DNA of 64,000 nt from Erodium maritimum. Its lineage: Eukaryota; Streptophyta; Magnoliopsida; Geraniales; Geraniaceae. The DNA is taken from positions 64,712,039-64,776,038 of the forward strand of contig OY997593.1 of assembly GCA_963921825.1 (NCBI GenBank), written 5' to 3'. The notes below the pieces were generated by a model, which made no database searches, was not told the origin of the DNA, and worked only from the letters and a program-made list of their open reading frames with translations. Both the position numbers and the translations under genes were made by a program. Shown piece after piece: positions 34,499-45,085 of this stretch; position 1 is the first letter of the stretch; every line of letters begins with the position of its first letter.

Positions 34499-35289
34499 GA
34501 ATACAGAATGGGGTTTTGCAAAATTGCTTCCCCTTGACATATTCAAAGTCCCTTGTCGAGGATACCTCGTGGATGATCGTTGCGCGTTTGGGGTGGAGAT
34601 GTTCTTCCACAAGAGTGAAGGCAAAAGGGGATTGTCTGCATTCATCAAAGATAATGTTAAGGCTAGTAAGAATTCTTTCACTTGGAAGATTGAAAAGTTC
34701 TCAGCATTGCCAGAATGGTATATATCTAATGTGTTCAGTGTGGGTGGTCACAAATGGTATGTTTCTAATCCATCAATGATAATGAAAGAGACTTGTCTTG
34801 ATAGAAACCTAATCCCTTGAACTGATGTTTCAATTTATGCACATATTTTCGATGTGAGACTCACACTCTAACAATGACAGGACTTTAGAGCTTTATCCGA
34901 AAGGACATTCCAAGGCGAAAGGCGAAAGTATATCCCTCTTTCTGGTCCCTCACATTCATTGTTCTCTTCCTTGTGGATGGAAAGTTTGTGCATGATAGAA
35001 ACTTAGCATCTTGGATCAGCTAAACCAGGAACATCACGAGCGTGAAGGTATCAAGATATTGTTTTATGCAAGCCAGAACTTCAGATTTCGTATCGAGTTT
35101 TGGAGCAAAGAAGTTGATTTTTGTTTTTATAATTTTCAGTGGGTGGACGCTGGTTCAGTGCTGACACTAGTTCAGGCTGGGGCTATTCTGATTTCATGCC
35201 ACGAAGTGATCTCAAGAGTCGATCAAGAGGCTTCATAGTTAGAGACACTGCGGTTGTTCAAATGCTCTAAAAGGAGACGTATGAACTGA

Positions 35290-38270
35290 ATACAGAAGTT
35301 GAGAGACAAGAACGGAGAGATAAGGGAGTGGAGCTCGGGGTTGGAGGAAGTAATGCAAGAATATTTCTTGGAACTCTTCACGCCAGAACATCAGGACCAA
35401 GACGAGGTCAGTGAACTTATTCCGGCATCCATAACGCCTGAGCAGAACGAGGCCTTGCTAAAACCGGTTGACAGGGAGGAGGTCAGGAAGGCAATGTTTA
35501 GTATGTTGCCGTTGAAAGCTCCGGGGCCTGACAGGTTTAACCCGAGATTTTATCAGCGTTATTGGCCGGTGGTGGGAGAGCAGATATTTCAGATGGTTCG
35601 GGAGTGTTTTGAGAAGGGGAAGTTACCGGATGGTATTAATGACACAAACATAGTGCTAATACCAAAAACGCGGAGGTCGGAGAGAATGGAGGAGTTTAGA
35701 CCGATAACTTTGTGCAATGTGAGCTACAAAGTAATCACGAAGGTTATGGTTCAGAGGATGAAGGGGTGCATGCAGAATATAATCTCTGAATCTCATAGTG
35801 CATTCCTGTAGGGTCGGCTGATTACAGACAACATAATCATTTCGGGTGAAGTACTACATGCACAAAGAAACAAAAGGCAGGGTAAACAGGGACTAATGTC
35901 AATGAAGGTTGATATGACAAAGGCATACGATAGGGTGGACTGGAATTTCTTGAAGAGGGTGCTACAACGAATGGGGTTCGGGGAGACTTGGGTGAGCCTA
36001 GTAATGGAGTGTGTCAGCACTCCGAAACTCTGGGTAACAGCAGAAGGGAGGAGGATAGGGCCGATTATACCAAGGAGGGGAATTAGGCAAGGGGATCCCC
36101 TGTCCCCTTATCTATTCATTACATGCGCAGAAGGCCTCTCGAGACTGATAAACAGCTATGAGACCCAGAGTAAAGTGCACGGCCACAAGGTGGTGTGAGG
36201 AGCCCCGTCCATAACACACCTTTTCTTTGCAGATGATAGCTTTCTGTTTGGGAGAGCAACGGTGGAGGAGGCAGCCAGTTGGAGAGATTTGCTTGGGAAA
36301 TACGAGAGAGCCTCGGGTCAGAAAGTAAACGTGCAGAAATCTTCTATATCGTTTAGCCCGAATACAGAAGCACAGGTGCGAATAGCAGTTGGGGATATTA
36401 TGGGGATGTCGGTAGTGGTAGACGTGGGAACATATTTGGGGGTGCCAGCTGTTGTGGGCCGGAGCAAGTACCGAGCTTTCAGACACATTAAGAAGAGAGT
36501 ACAGAAAAGGTTAAGTAATTGGGACGAGCTGTTACTGAGCAAAGCAGGAAAGGAGATACTTCTCAAGTCAGTAATTCAGGCGCTACCCACTTATACTATG
36601 AGTGTGTACGAACTTCCCCAAAAACTATTACGAGAAATAGAAGTGGAGATGAACCGGTACTGGTGGAAAGAAAGTAGCAATGCAGGGGCCGGGATTCGAT
36701 AGAGAGGGTGGGCGAAACTTTGTGATCACAAGATGAGGGGGGGGGGGTCTTAGTTTTAAGCACCTAGGAGATTTCAACGTGGCTTTACTGGGTAAGCAGG
36801 GGTGGTGTTTGATCCAGAACCCGGAAAGCCTGGTTACTAGGTTGCTGAAAGCTAGGTACTATCCCCTCAGTAATTTTATGCAGGCGAATGCGCTGGCAGG
36901 GGCGAGCCCAATTTGGAGAAGCATTGTTAGGACGCAAGACTTGTTGAGGAAGGGGATGAGGAGAAGTATCGGAGATGGAGAGCATACGTGGTTGACGGAC
37001 CCTTGGGTAGCCTCGGAGACGGGGGTTCTATGGGACATTCCGAGGAGAATGGAGGGGTGGAAGGTGTGCAGGCTATTCCGTCCAGGTTCGTCTGAATGGA
37101 ATACTGAGCTGATCCGAGAGCACTTCTCGGTAGCTGATGCAGAGGCGATACTCCGGGTTCCGCTGAGCACGTTCCCGAGGGAGGATAGCTGGTACTGGTA
37201 CAAAAATAGAGACGTGCATTACTCAGTCTATAAGGCTTATAGGGAATTACAAGCAGAAATGAAGAGCAACCAGAAGAAGATAGTTTCTGGAGGGAACTAT
37301 GGCGGTTGCGAGTCCCACCCAAGGTAAGTCATTTCCTTTGGCGTGAGTCTTCAGATTTATTACCTGTAGCTACCAAACTAAGAGAAAAGAGAGTGCATGT
37401 ACATGAAAATTGCTTGCACTACGGGGAAGCGGAAACTTGTGTCCATGTCCTCTTTCGATGCCCCAAAGCGTTGGAGGTATGGAGCAGGGTACCCAATGCT
37501 CGAGTAGGGACTGGAGACTCGACAAAGGATATACTGAAAGCCTGCTGGGTAGAATGTAGTAAGGAGGAAGCAGAACTCATAGGTGTTCTTTGTTGGGAAT
37601 TATGGAAAGCCCGCAACTCTAAAGTGTGGGAGGACAAGACACTATCGGGTGAGGCTATTTTTGGTGCTGCGACGACCTTGTTAGCCTCGTGGAGGGAAGC
37701 CAATGATATAGGGTTGAATGGCCACGACAGACGGGCAGGGGGTTGGAACAGATGGGTTCGGCCGATCGGTTCTATGCTGAAAGTAAATGTGGATGGAGCC
37801 ACGGTGGGACAGGGAGGCGGTAGCGGGGGAATGGTGTGCAGGGACAGTGAGAGGCAGGTGGTAGGTTGGAGGTGCTGCGAATTTCTGGGAGTGAGAGATC
37901 CGGAGGTTGTTGAGGCTTTGTCCGTCCGAGAGGCCTTATCATGGGTTCGCAGGGAGGGCTGGAGAGAAGGGGCGGTGGAATCGGATTGTCAGAATGTAGT
38001 ACTGGCAATAAACAACCAGGAGATCCTATTAGGCCCAATGGGGGGAATTATTCATGACTGCAAAAGAATTCTCCAGGAGCTTCCCGGGTTCGAGATTGCA
38101 TACATTAGGAGGGAGGCAAATCAGGTGGCAAATGAGCTTGCAAGGAACACGAACGGCTGGGTTGATTCGAACTTTGATTGTAATATGTTGCCAGAATGTT
38201 TAACTGGCTTGTTAAGTTTTGATCGTTCGCAATAAAATACTACAATTATCCTAAAAAAAAAAGTTTTCTC
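35290..38270 (+). pseudogene. LINE (L1-type) ORF2 3' half: RT, zf-RVT, RNase H; broken
   Basis: It is truncated at the 5' end and starts within the region before the RT domain (RDKNGEIREWSSGLEEVM). The RT domain has LPLKAPGPDRFNPRFYQRYW, FRPITLCNVSYKVITKVMVQ, KVDMTKAYDRVDWNFLKRVL, RQGDPLSPYLF and the catalytic FADD (36226-36237). The zf-RVT region lies around 37306-37480 (RVPPKVSHFLWRE, HVLFRCPKALEVW). An RNase H-like domain follows at about 37770-38150 (LKVNVDGATVGQGGG, RREANQVANELAR). In-frame stops lie at 35809 (TAG), 36196 (TGA) and 36700 (TAG). The frame also slips at an 11-G run (36737-36747) and near 37300. A short A-rich tail lies at 38253-38263. No target duplication could be matched. 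It is a dead 5'-truncated copy inserted just after the MATH pseudogene. Confidence 0.9.
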
Positions 38271-38427
38271 AACATTTATATAGTAGATATTTGTATTGCT
38301 ACTCAACTGAATTGCTCAACACTCTACAAGTAAGAGCATATATTAAATGATTTGCCTTCAGTTTATGTAATGCGTTACTTTTTATCACAGTGAATTTGTC
38401 CGCTTCACACGATGTAAATATTTTTTT

Positions 38428-39980
38428 GGAAAATGAATTTTGTCATACCTAAACTATTGGGTACGTGATTATGTTAGCAAAAACTAACAGAATATACCAC
38501 TTCTATTAAGTTTTAATCTGATGTGGCATTCATAATTTTTTAAACACCAAAACTGCCCTCGTCCATTTTGACCTTGACTTTGAAGGACTTGGAATCCCCA
38601 ATTTACCCTCCTTCACTTTGCTCACATTGAACCTTATCTTCTCCACACACGCATCTCATCTCTCACTGTCGCCACTTTCTCACGCGCACTTGCTCACAGT
38701 GAAGCTAAACCTAATCTAATCTTTTTCATTTTCCACATCTCATCTAAACACATAAACCAATCTCAACCCCAATTTCAATAATCATGTTCAACCCCATCTC
38801 CAGTTGCGGCGTGCTCAGCCCGGCGAAGTCGAACCACAACGGCATATTCATGGCAAAGGAGCGACGACATCACGACGGCGCTGGTCTGCATGTGGGTCGG
38901 CGATGGATTCAAAACACCGATCTTGTGTATGTGGCTTTATCTGATGTTCAATCCGGCCACACCAGCGTCTCGGTTCACGAGCTCCTTTCTCTAACGAGAC
39001 ACACATGGCCGCCGCACGGACCAAGGAAGAACACGAGCTCGTACACCGTCCAGATTCGGTGGTTGTGCCCAGTCCAGCGTCCTCGTCGACGAGGTCTTCG
39101 TCTCCGTAGATATTCAGTCGACTCACCTACATCCTTAAGCAACAGATCTGCGAGTCCACAACGATTTCTTCGATTTGTTGCTCTTCGTCCAAAATCCATG
39201 ACTTCACGGCGTGTCTGCGACTTGACGATGCCCTGTTCTTCGATTTTTCTGCGACTTGACGAAGCCACGGCAAATATGGAGACGATGATGAAAGGGCTCG
39301 ACGAAGAACACGAAAGGGATCGATTTTTTTTTTTTGAATTTTAATGTTGCAATTTCGTGTTAAAAGTTTAATGAACACAAAATGGGTGGAGATATGCAAT
39401 TTCAGTTTTGTCGAATCTGCAAATTCGGTGTTGATCGTTTACAATTTTTGAAGGATCTGTTTAGTTTAGTTTTGAATCTGGTTAGTTCTCGAGGGTTACA
39501 GACTTTGAAGAGATTAGGTAAAAATATATTAGGAATATAATATTAACAAATAATATAGGTTTAAGGAAAATGATTAAGGCATTGTTTTTTTTTAAAAAAT
39601 ACAACAAATCCTTTTGAAAAAAGCTATTGTAAATAATTAATAGTAATAAATTAAATAAAAAATGCAGAAATTTATAAAATTGAAAGAAAATCATTTTTTA
39701 GAAAATAAAAAAAATAAAAAAATATATTTTCTTGAAATTTAAAATAAAAAATAAAAATTAATGAATATGTATGAATTAAATAATACATAAATTATATTAT
39801 TGATAATTAAATAATAAATAATAAGTCATTGAGATGAAGAAGGGTAAAGTAGTATTTTAATTCATCTAAGTAAGTTAATTCAAATTCAAAGGGGCAAACT
39901 GGTCATTACACGTCATTTTGTTAGTTTTTGCTAACAGAATCACGTACCCAATAGTTTAGGTATGGAAAAATTCATTTTCC
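38428..39980. mobile_element. TIR DNA transposon, non-autonomous (about 1.55 kb)
   Basis: The left end (38428-38491) and right end (39918-39980) are inverted copies of about 62 bp, both containing cctaaactattgggtacgtg and gttagcaaaaactaac. The right half is very AT-rich. The left half has a C-rich leader-like stretch (38560-38780) and a GC-rich open frame. No transposase is recognised and no target duplication was found. Length and structure fit a Mutator-like or similar non-autonomous element. Confidence 0.75.
38784..39344 (+). CDS. Unrecognised 186-codon ORF inside the TIR element
   Basis: It starts with a true ATG (MFNPISSCGVLSPAKSNHNG) and runs to a TAA, ending after a T run that encodes several phenylalanines. 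The composition is GC-rich, unlike the AT-rich surroundings, and the frame is preceded by a CT-rich leader. I recognise no domain. Possibilities are a captured host exon in or out of frame, or a chance open frame in GC-rich captured DNA. I do not assign a function. Confidence 0.25.
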   Translation: MFNPISSCGVLSPAKSNHNGIFMAKERRHHDGAGLHVGRRWIQNTDLVYVALSDVQSGHTSVSVHELLSLTRHTWPPHGPRKNTSSYTVQIRWLCPVQRPRRRGLRLRRYSVDSPTSLSNRSASPQRFLRFVALRPKSMTSRRVCDLTMPCSSIFLRLDEATANMETMMKGLDEEHERDRFFFFEF

Positions 39981-40442
39981 AAACATAGGTAGTGTAGTGT
40001 TCGTGACCAAAACGTAAGGGTAAGTTTCAATATTTAACCCATTTATTTATTTATTATATTTTTATTGTATTATATAATTAAGGGTATAATGGTAATTTTG
40101 ACTATCAAATTTATAAGCTTAAAATAAGAAAGGGTAAAATCGTCATTTCACACCCCACTTAACTGCACATGTCTAATTTAGAGGAATATTCCGTTAGTTT
40201 TTAACGGAAAATGCCAATTTTAAACCAAATCGTTCGTGGACGAATCATTAGGGTACCTTATCGGACAAAAAATTCATAAGGGTACCTTATTTTTCGTGGA
40301 CGAAACATTAGGGTACCTTATCGTAAATAACCCTATTTTTTTTTAAGGAAAATGTACTCATATATTATTAATAATTGAAAAAAAGTATTATATGGTATCG
40401 AGGTCTTAAAGTCTGTTTATACATAATTTTGAGACAAGTGAA
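39981..40442. other. AT-rich spacer with a short direct repeat
   Basis: No gene. The block attagggtaccttatc occurs at 40248-40263 and 40307-40322, each preceded by a cgtggacgaa motif (40235-40244 and 40294-40303), with a shorter aagggtaccttat at 40278-40290. It is probably part of an unclassified repeat. Confidence 0.45.
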
Positions 40443-40849
40443 TGTGTTTTTTTGAGGAGCCATAAAAGCGAATTAAAAGTAAATAACAATGAAACCAATG
40501 TCTGTTGCTCAAGATATTGCCTAGCTGTTGCACACTTTGTAAAGTGCGACGAACCAGCTAACATCGGCTCTCAAAGGAGGCAGAGCTCTTCCCAGGGACC
40601 CCTCCTAGGTCAAGTCCCTAGATCACTGGATTCCTTTCATTCCTCTATGCGGGCCTATTTCCCCGCCCGATCTTGATCTTCCCGGGGTTCCCTAGTGGAA
40701 CCCCTCTTTACCCCCCTCGTCCCTGCTCCAATACCTGGCTCAAATCCAGCTTCCAAGTCCAGGCCTACCTTTGTGCCTCAGCGGGTTCCGAGTGGTCGTT
40801 GGCTCCCTACCAGGCAACTGACCGATCGTTAGGGTCATACAGGCCGGGT

Positions 40850-42266
40850 CATACAGGCAAGCGTACCGGTCGTCAAGTAGTATTTTTGGAATTTAAGTTC
40901 CGGATTATCGTACCCAAGGGAGCACAAGACAAGCAATTCCGATTTGAAGTTCGTAGTTAAGCTGTTTCGATAATATGATGGTTTTTGGTTTTAAAAGATC
41001 ATGCAAATGTAAACAAGTAATTAAAAGGTGAACAAGTATTTAGGTAAAACCGAAGAGATTAGAATCGGAGAAAAAGATAATCTAAGGTTTTTGGGTTCAT
41101 AGAGACCAATTCCAATGCATTTAAACGACGATGAACACTGTGAAGTTGTTTTAATTTGAGGGGCAACGAATCATCTCTCAAACTAGTCCTAACTCCTCAC
41201 GTTGTTTCGGACCCTAATGGAATCTAACCACCTAGCTCTCACGAATCAGGATGTAGGGAGACCCAAAGCATTACGTTCTTTGATAATTTCTAACTTTCGG
41301 TTTGAACCCTATGGTTATTGCAATTGTGTTAACCTAGCTATCACTAGTCTAGATTTAAACCCAATTTGTATAAGATTTCCGACCTAATTACAACCCACCT
41401 CTCACGAGTGTCAGATTGCAATTCCCACCTTCTATCAGGCCTACCCGGGAGATAGAGCATTAAGTTCAAATCTAATACAAACCCTAAATAAAATCAACCA
41501 ACACAATACTCATTCATACATTCAATACATTGGAAAGTAAATCTCTACCCCCCATAACCCTAGATTATGGAGTTTAGCTACTCATGGAGAAAGAAGAAGA
41601 AGGAGATGAAGAAGAAAAACATTCATAAGTAATCATCCTATTGAAAGAGTAGTGGAAATACAATACCAATGTAGAATTACAATGGTTGAGTTCAAGCACT
41701 CTCTTCTCATACAAATCTTGCCCAAGTTGCTTCTATTCCTTCAAGCTTCAAAGTTCACCTATCTCCACCTTATAGCTCTCTAGGATTGTCCCTAAAACAA
41801 GTTCTTTTTCTCTAAATTCGTGCTCTTCTATTTATAGGACTTCAAGACCCTCTTTTCCTTCTCAAATTCGGATTTGGAATAGGAAAATTTTCTTTTTTTA
41901 AGTAGGAAACCCGTTTGGAAGTTTCCAAGCCTTGCGCGGGCCTGATAGAGGGCCGGAAAGGCTTCGGGCCCTTGACGAAAGTTGTAGATCTCTGAATTCC
42001 CTTTGATTTAACATAAAATTAAAGGCAATCAAAGTTCGTATGAAGAAGTTATGCTTTTCACAAGATCAGCTAGCTTCTAGAACTCCTAAAACCGGGTTTT
42101 CCTCTATTTTAGCCCTTTTTTTATATCAAATCACCTACAAAACATAATAAGAGACACAATACGATTAACGAGAGAAAAGTGGTCCAAATTATACAATCTC
42201 GGGACTAAAATGCTTAAGAATGTGGGGTAAAAACATCTAGAATCGATGCAATTTATGTCCACATCA
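40850..42266 (-). mobile_element. Possible solo LTR (Tat/Athila-like) inside LINE remnant
   Basis: On the minus strand it begins tgatgtggacataaattgca and runs through sections typical of long plant gypsy LTRs: a stretch with many short open frames, a tataaat box near 41832, and a final part with cttgacgaccggtacgcttg. There is no coding similarity. The right edge at 42266 is fairly clear from the return of LINE similarity. The left edge near 40850 is uncertain and no target duplication is proven. Confidence 0.4.
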
Positions 42267-42403
42267 GATACGCACGGTTAGGTGCAGTAGTCGGGGGATA
42301 CTATCGGGCCTCTTCTGCGAGGCAAGGGGGCCTTAGGTACAGTAGCCGAGGACAACGATTTCCTCGCTGCCTTCCCGTCCCAGTCGGTTGCATAATTCTT
42401 GGT

Positions 42404-43750
42404 CTACCGCTCCTTTTGGAATTCCAAGAGTGAAGAGTCGAAACGGGAAAGATCCACCACCTCTCGGTCACAATCAGTCACCATGTGACCGATCATAACA
42501 CTATTAAAACAAAAAGTAGGGAGTTTTGTGTAGGTAAGTATGATACGAACCGGGTCGGAGAGTTCCCAAAATCGAAGGAGAAGCTGTCGACGAAGGGGGC
42601 GTTCCACGAGGTGCCAAAATCTTACCCTCACTGTCCCTCCCCAGCAGATGCCCCTTTGATCGCATGGGATCTCAACACACAAACCTAGAGTCGATCGGAT
42701 CGTCTCTTATGTTTTCTTGGTCCGTACCAGCAGGGGAAGTCCATAGGCATGAACCTAGAGCTGAAGACGATCCAGAGTGGGAGGTTATCTAGCCATCGGG
42801 TCTAGATCACCCAGTATTAGTGGTCGACCATCAAAACACCATGGTTCGTTCCCTCGAACTCATGCCTAGCTGCATCTGTTTTGAAATAAAAACTGAACAC
42901 TCCCGGGCCGATGTCCATGATGACTAAACCATCGGCCGACTTCCCCCACGTCTTTGTGATGATCCTGAGAAGGACTACCTTTCGAGGAGGCTTGAAGGTC
43001 CATAGTTTTCCTAACATGCCAAACTGATGTCGAGCCAAGATAGAGGGGCTCACCGGCGCATACAGAACCTCCACCTCGATTTCTTCATCCTCCTCTAAGG
43101 AGCAAGCCGAGAGACCATCTTAAAGATTGGTCAGATGCGACTCCAGGGATGGCGATATTGGGTCCTTTAAGGTGGAACCAGCCTCCTTTGACTTAAAAAG
43201 TCTGCGCCAGTGAATCATCCCCTACGCCAGAGAGAGCAACGTCGGGATCACCGGAACACGGTCCTTATTGGGAATCCAGACTCCCTCACAGAGGGCTTCC
43301 AATTCCTTCTGCCCCGGTTCCTCTCTCTCCGATTTGGACATGCGGGCCTTGCCTCGAAGAGGATCTCAGATCAAAAGAGGTGATGAAACCATCGTTGATT
43401 GCAGCGCGCTAGGGAGGTTAGGGTTCGATGGAGTTTGAGGAGCTGAGACAATCTCCGGAGGCAGTGACGGACACAGGCCGTCAAGTTTTGGAGGAGGCGG
43501 TGGAAGCGTCAAAACCCTAACATAACTTGGCGCAGAAGTTAGGGTTTTGGACTTGAGTGGTCGGCCCTGCCGTGGTTTGGCCAACGGTGCAGAGGAACCC
43601 ATAGAGAAGGGTGTACCCGCCATTGATGTCGGAGCCGAGGGAAGTATTGTGGGAGAAGGAGAGAGGGACCAAAGCCATGGATTGCTTTGGCTTATGGTTC
43701 CCACGACCTACGAGGAGAGGCGCGACGGTGGTATAGGTGGCGTGTGCTGT
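42404..43750 (-). pseudogene. LINE ORF1 (DUF4283 and degenerate CCHC)
   Basis: A proline/serine-rich N-terminal part runs from about 43704 to 43366 (QGRPLKSKTLTSAPSYVRVL). A DUF4283-like segment covers 43074-42817, including LGKLWTFKPPRKVVLLRIIT and GVFSFYFKTDAARHEFEG. A zinc-knuckle-like end covers 42682-42404 (FCFNSVMIGHMVTDCD, with one cysteine replaced). Frames are broken between the blocks. The order matches the remnant at 2921-4430. DUF4283 proteins of plant LINEs are taken to bind element RNA. This copy cannot make a full product. Confidence 0.7.
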
Positions 43751-43870
43751 GTCATGTTGGACCGCGATGGGATAAAACCGGAGGTGAAGACAACGGTCAT
43801 ATCAATCTAATGAGTAAGAGCCTCTATAGGTGAGACTAGAGTTACCTTGAAAAAGATGGGATCTCGATTT

Positions 43871-44400
43871 GTGATAAATAATTCCTAAAGAGAGTTTGGT
43901 TAATATTACATGATGTAAATATAATTGTCTACTTTATGTCAATAAACCTGAATTTTCACTCCCTCACATTTAATACCTTATATATATGAATACATTTCAA
44001 ACATATCTATGTTAAAGGAAGTACAACGAGTCGTCCCTAAAGTCGCAGCCGACGCATCCTTCTCTCTAGCCTTCAATGGCGCAACCGCTTCGACCCCTTT
44101 CACAATTATGGCTCTAGATAATCGAGAGGATCCTTTTTATTTTATTTGAGTTTGTCTTTGCAGGATCAATGCCTAGTGAATAGAGAATTAGAGATTTTTT
44201 CAGGGAGGGAACTCTGATTCATGTATTGCCTCCCACTATTACCGTTGAAGTCCTTGGCCAGTTTTCAGAGCAGGAATTCTAGTACCACCTTCTCATCCCC
44301 CGTATTCTATCATTGCCTATATGGCATCCAAATACCGCCTGTTACTACAAGGATCAGTGAACCATTGTTCTTTCATTTTGACCTTAGTGACCAACAAAGT
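43871..44400. other. Intergenic stretch, no gene seen
   Basis: AT-rich. The small open frame at 44221 shows no similarity that I recognise. Confidence 0.45.
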
Positions 44401-44768
44401 TCTAAAAGTTGCTAGGCGTTGGTCGGGCGGTTACGTCCTTCGGGGACTAGACGGGGATTAATCGGGGATATCGGATTTGTATTTTATTTTATTTTTAATA
44501 GATATATTATTATATAAAGAAATAAAATATGAATTTCATTATATTTAAAATGGTAACAAATATTTAAAATACCTAAAAAATAACACCAAACAAATTAGAA
44601 GTACAACCCCTAATATCACCAACACCAAAAAACTCTCCATAACCATCTAATTATTTTAATTGAGTTGATATAGTACGCAAAACTGTTGTAGCCACCTAGG
44701 CGGGTCGGCTAGGCGTAGGCGGACGCCTAGGCGGCGTCTAGTCGGAATTTCTAGAATACTGGTGGTCA
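44401..44768. repeat. CTAGGCG-rich repeat element (MITE-like)
   Basis: Ends carry clusters of the ctaggcg motif: ttgctaggcgttggtcgggc on the left and gcctaggcggcgtctagtcg on the right, with an AT-rich middle. The same motif clusters bound the long element at 52440-57899. Class is unknown. Confidence 0.55.
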
Positions 44769-45085
44769 AGAAGCATGTTCCTTGGCGCACCTCGATGTTC
44801 TGCTATATTATTAATAATATTGCACCTTTCATTAAAAAAAAGGCACAACGTTAGTCTTTGACTAAAAACATGTGCAAAACACCATGCACAAGAATCATGT
44901 TAAAGGAAAATTTATGAACTAAAAACCTGGGCAAAACACAATGCACAAGAACCATGTACAGGGAAAGTATATGTCACGTGATATATTTCTTTTTATTAAG
45001 ATATTGAAAATCACTACACACGGCCAGTCTCTTTTACCTTTTATTTCTTATGTAAAAGTCTAACTTGCAACCCGAAGTCACAAGT
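44769..45085. other. Spacer before decayed copia element
   Basis: No gene. It contains two copies of a ctgggcaaaacacaatgcac-like segment (near 44870-44900 and 44927-44960). Confidence 0.4.

Larger units (their letters stand above)
31036..34503 (-). mobile_element. Non-autonomous Ty1/copia element with composite ORF, TSD gaata
   Basis: The element itself is 31041-34498 (3458 bp). Its LTRs (31041-31288 and 34243-34498) begin tgttggttct and end ttctaaca. The perfect duplication gaata lies at 31036-31040 and 34499-34503, inside exon 4 of the MATH pseudogene. On the minus strand come a tRNA-iMet primer binding site, a gag frame, a long second frame and a polypurine tract. Integrase core and reverse transcriptase are missing. 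The LTRs differ by about three substitutions and small indels, so the insertion is younger than the MATH duplication but older than the gypsy element. Confidence 0.93.
30277..35270 (+). pseudogene. MATH-domain (TRAF-like) gene, disrupted copy
   Basis: Exons match the paralogue at 50564: 30277-30322, 30505-30646, 30746-30915, then 31008-31040 joined to 34504-34756 once the copia insertion is removed, then from 34881, with a last coding segment to the stop at 35268-35270. The first four exon lengths equal those of the paralogue. The protein is of the plant two-MATH-domain kind (At5g26260-like). NYLFKIESL begins the first domain and FTWKIEKFSALPEWYISNVF the second. It is dead for several reasons: a TAG in exon 3 (near 30867) where the paralogue has lysine, a 3.46-kb copia element in exon 4, and TGA-TAG in exon 5 (near 34992-34997). 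A LINE remnant follows 20 bp after the stop. Plant MATH proteins of this group are often linked to stress or endosome functions; nothing specific can be said here. Confidence 0.85.
40443..43870 (-). mobile_element. LINE remnant with ORF1, apparently without RT, containing an LTR-like insert
   Basis: The plus-strand start is a T run at 40446-40452 (complement of a tail). The segment near 40596-40630 (gggacccctcctaggtcaag, ctggattcc) matches 60000-60035 in the LINE derivative at 59719. From 42290 to about 43750 it matches the ORF1 remnant at 2921-4430. Between these lies an insert (about 40850-42266). I find no reverse transcriptase between ORF1 and the 3' end. ORF1 is given separately. Confidence 0.55.

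Noticed and set aside
35290-38270. Target duplication around the RT-bearing LINE
   Set aside because: No repeat of 7 bp or more could be matched between the 5' truncation point and the sequence after the A-rich tail.
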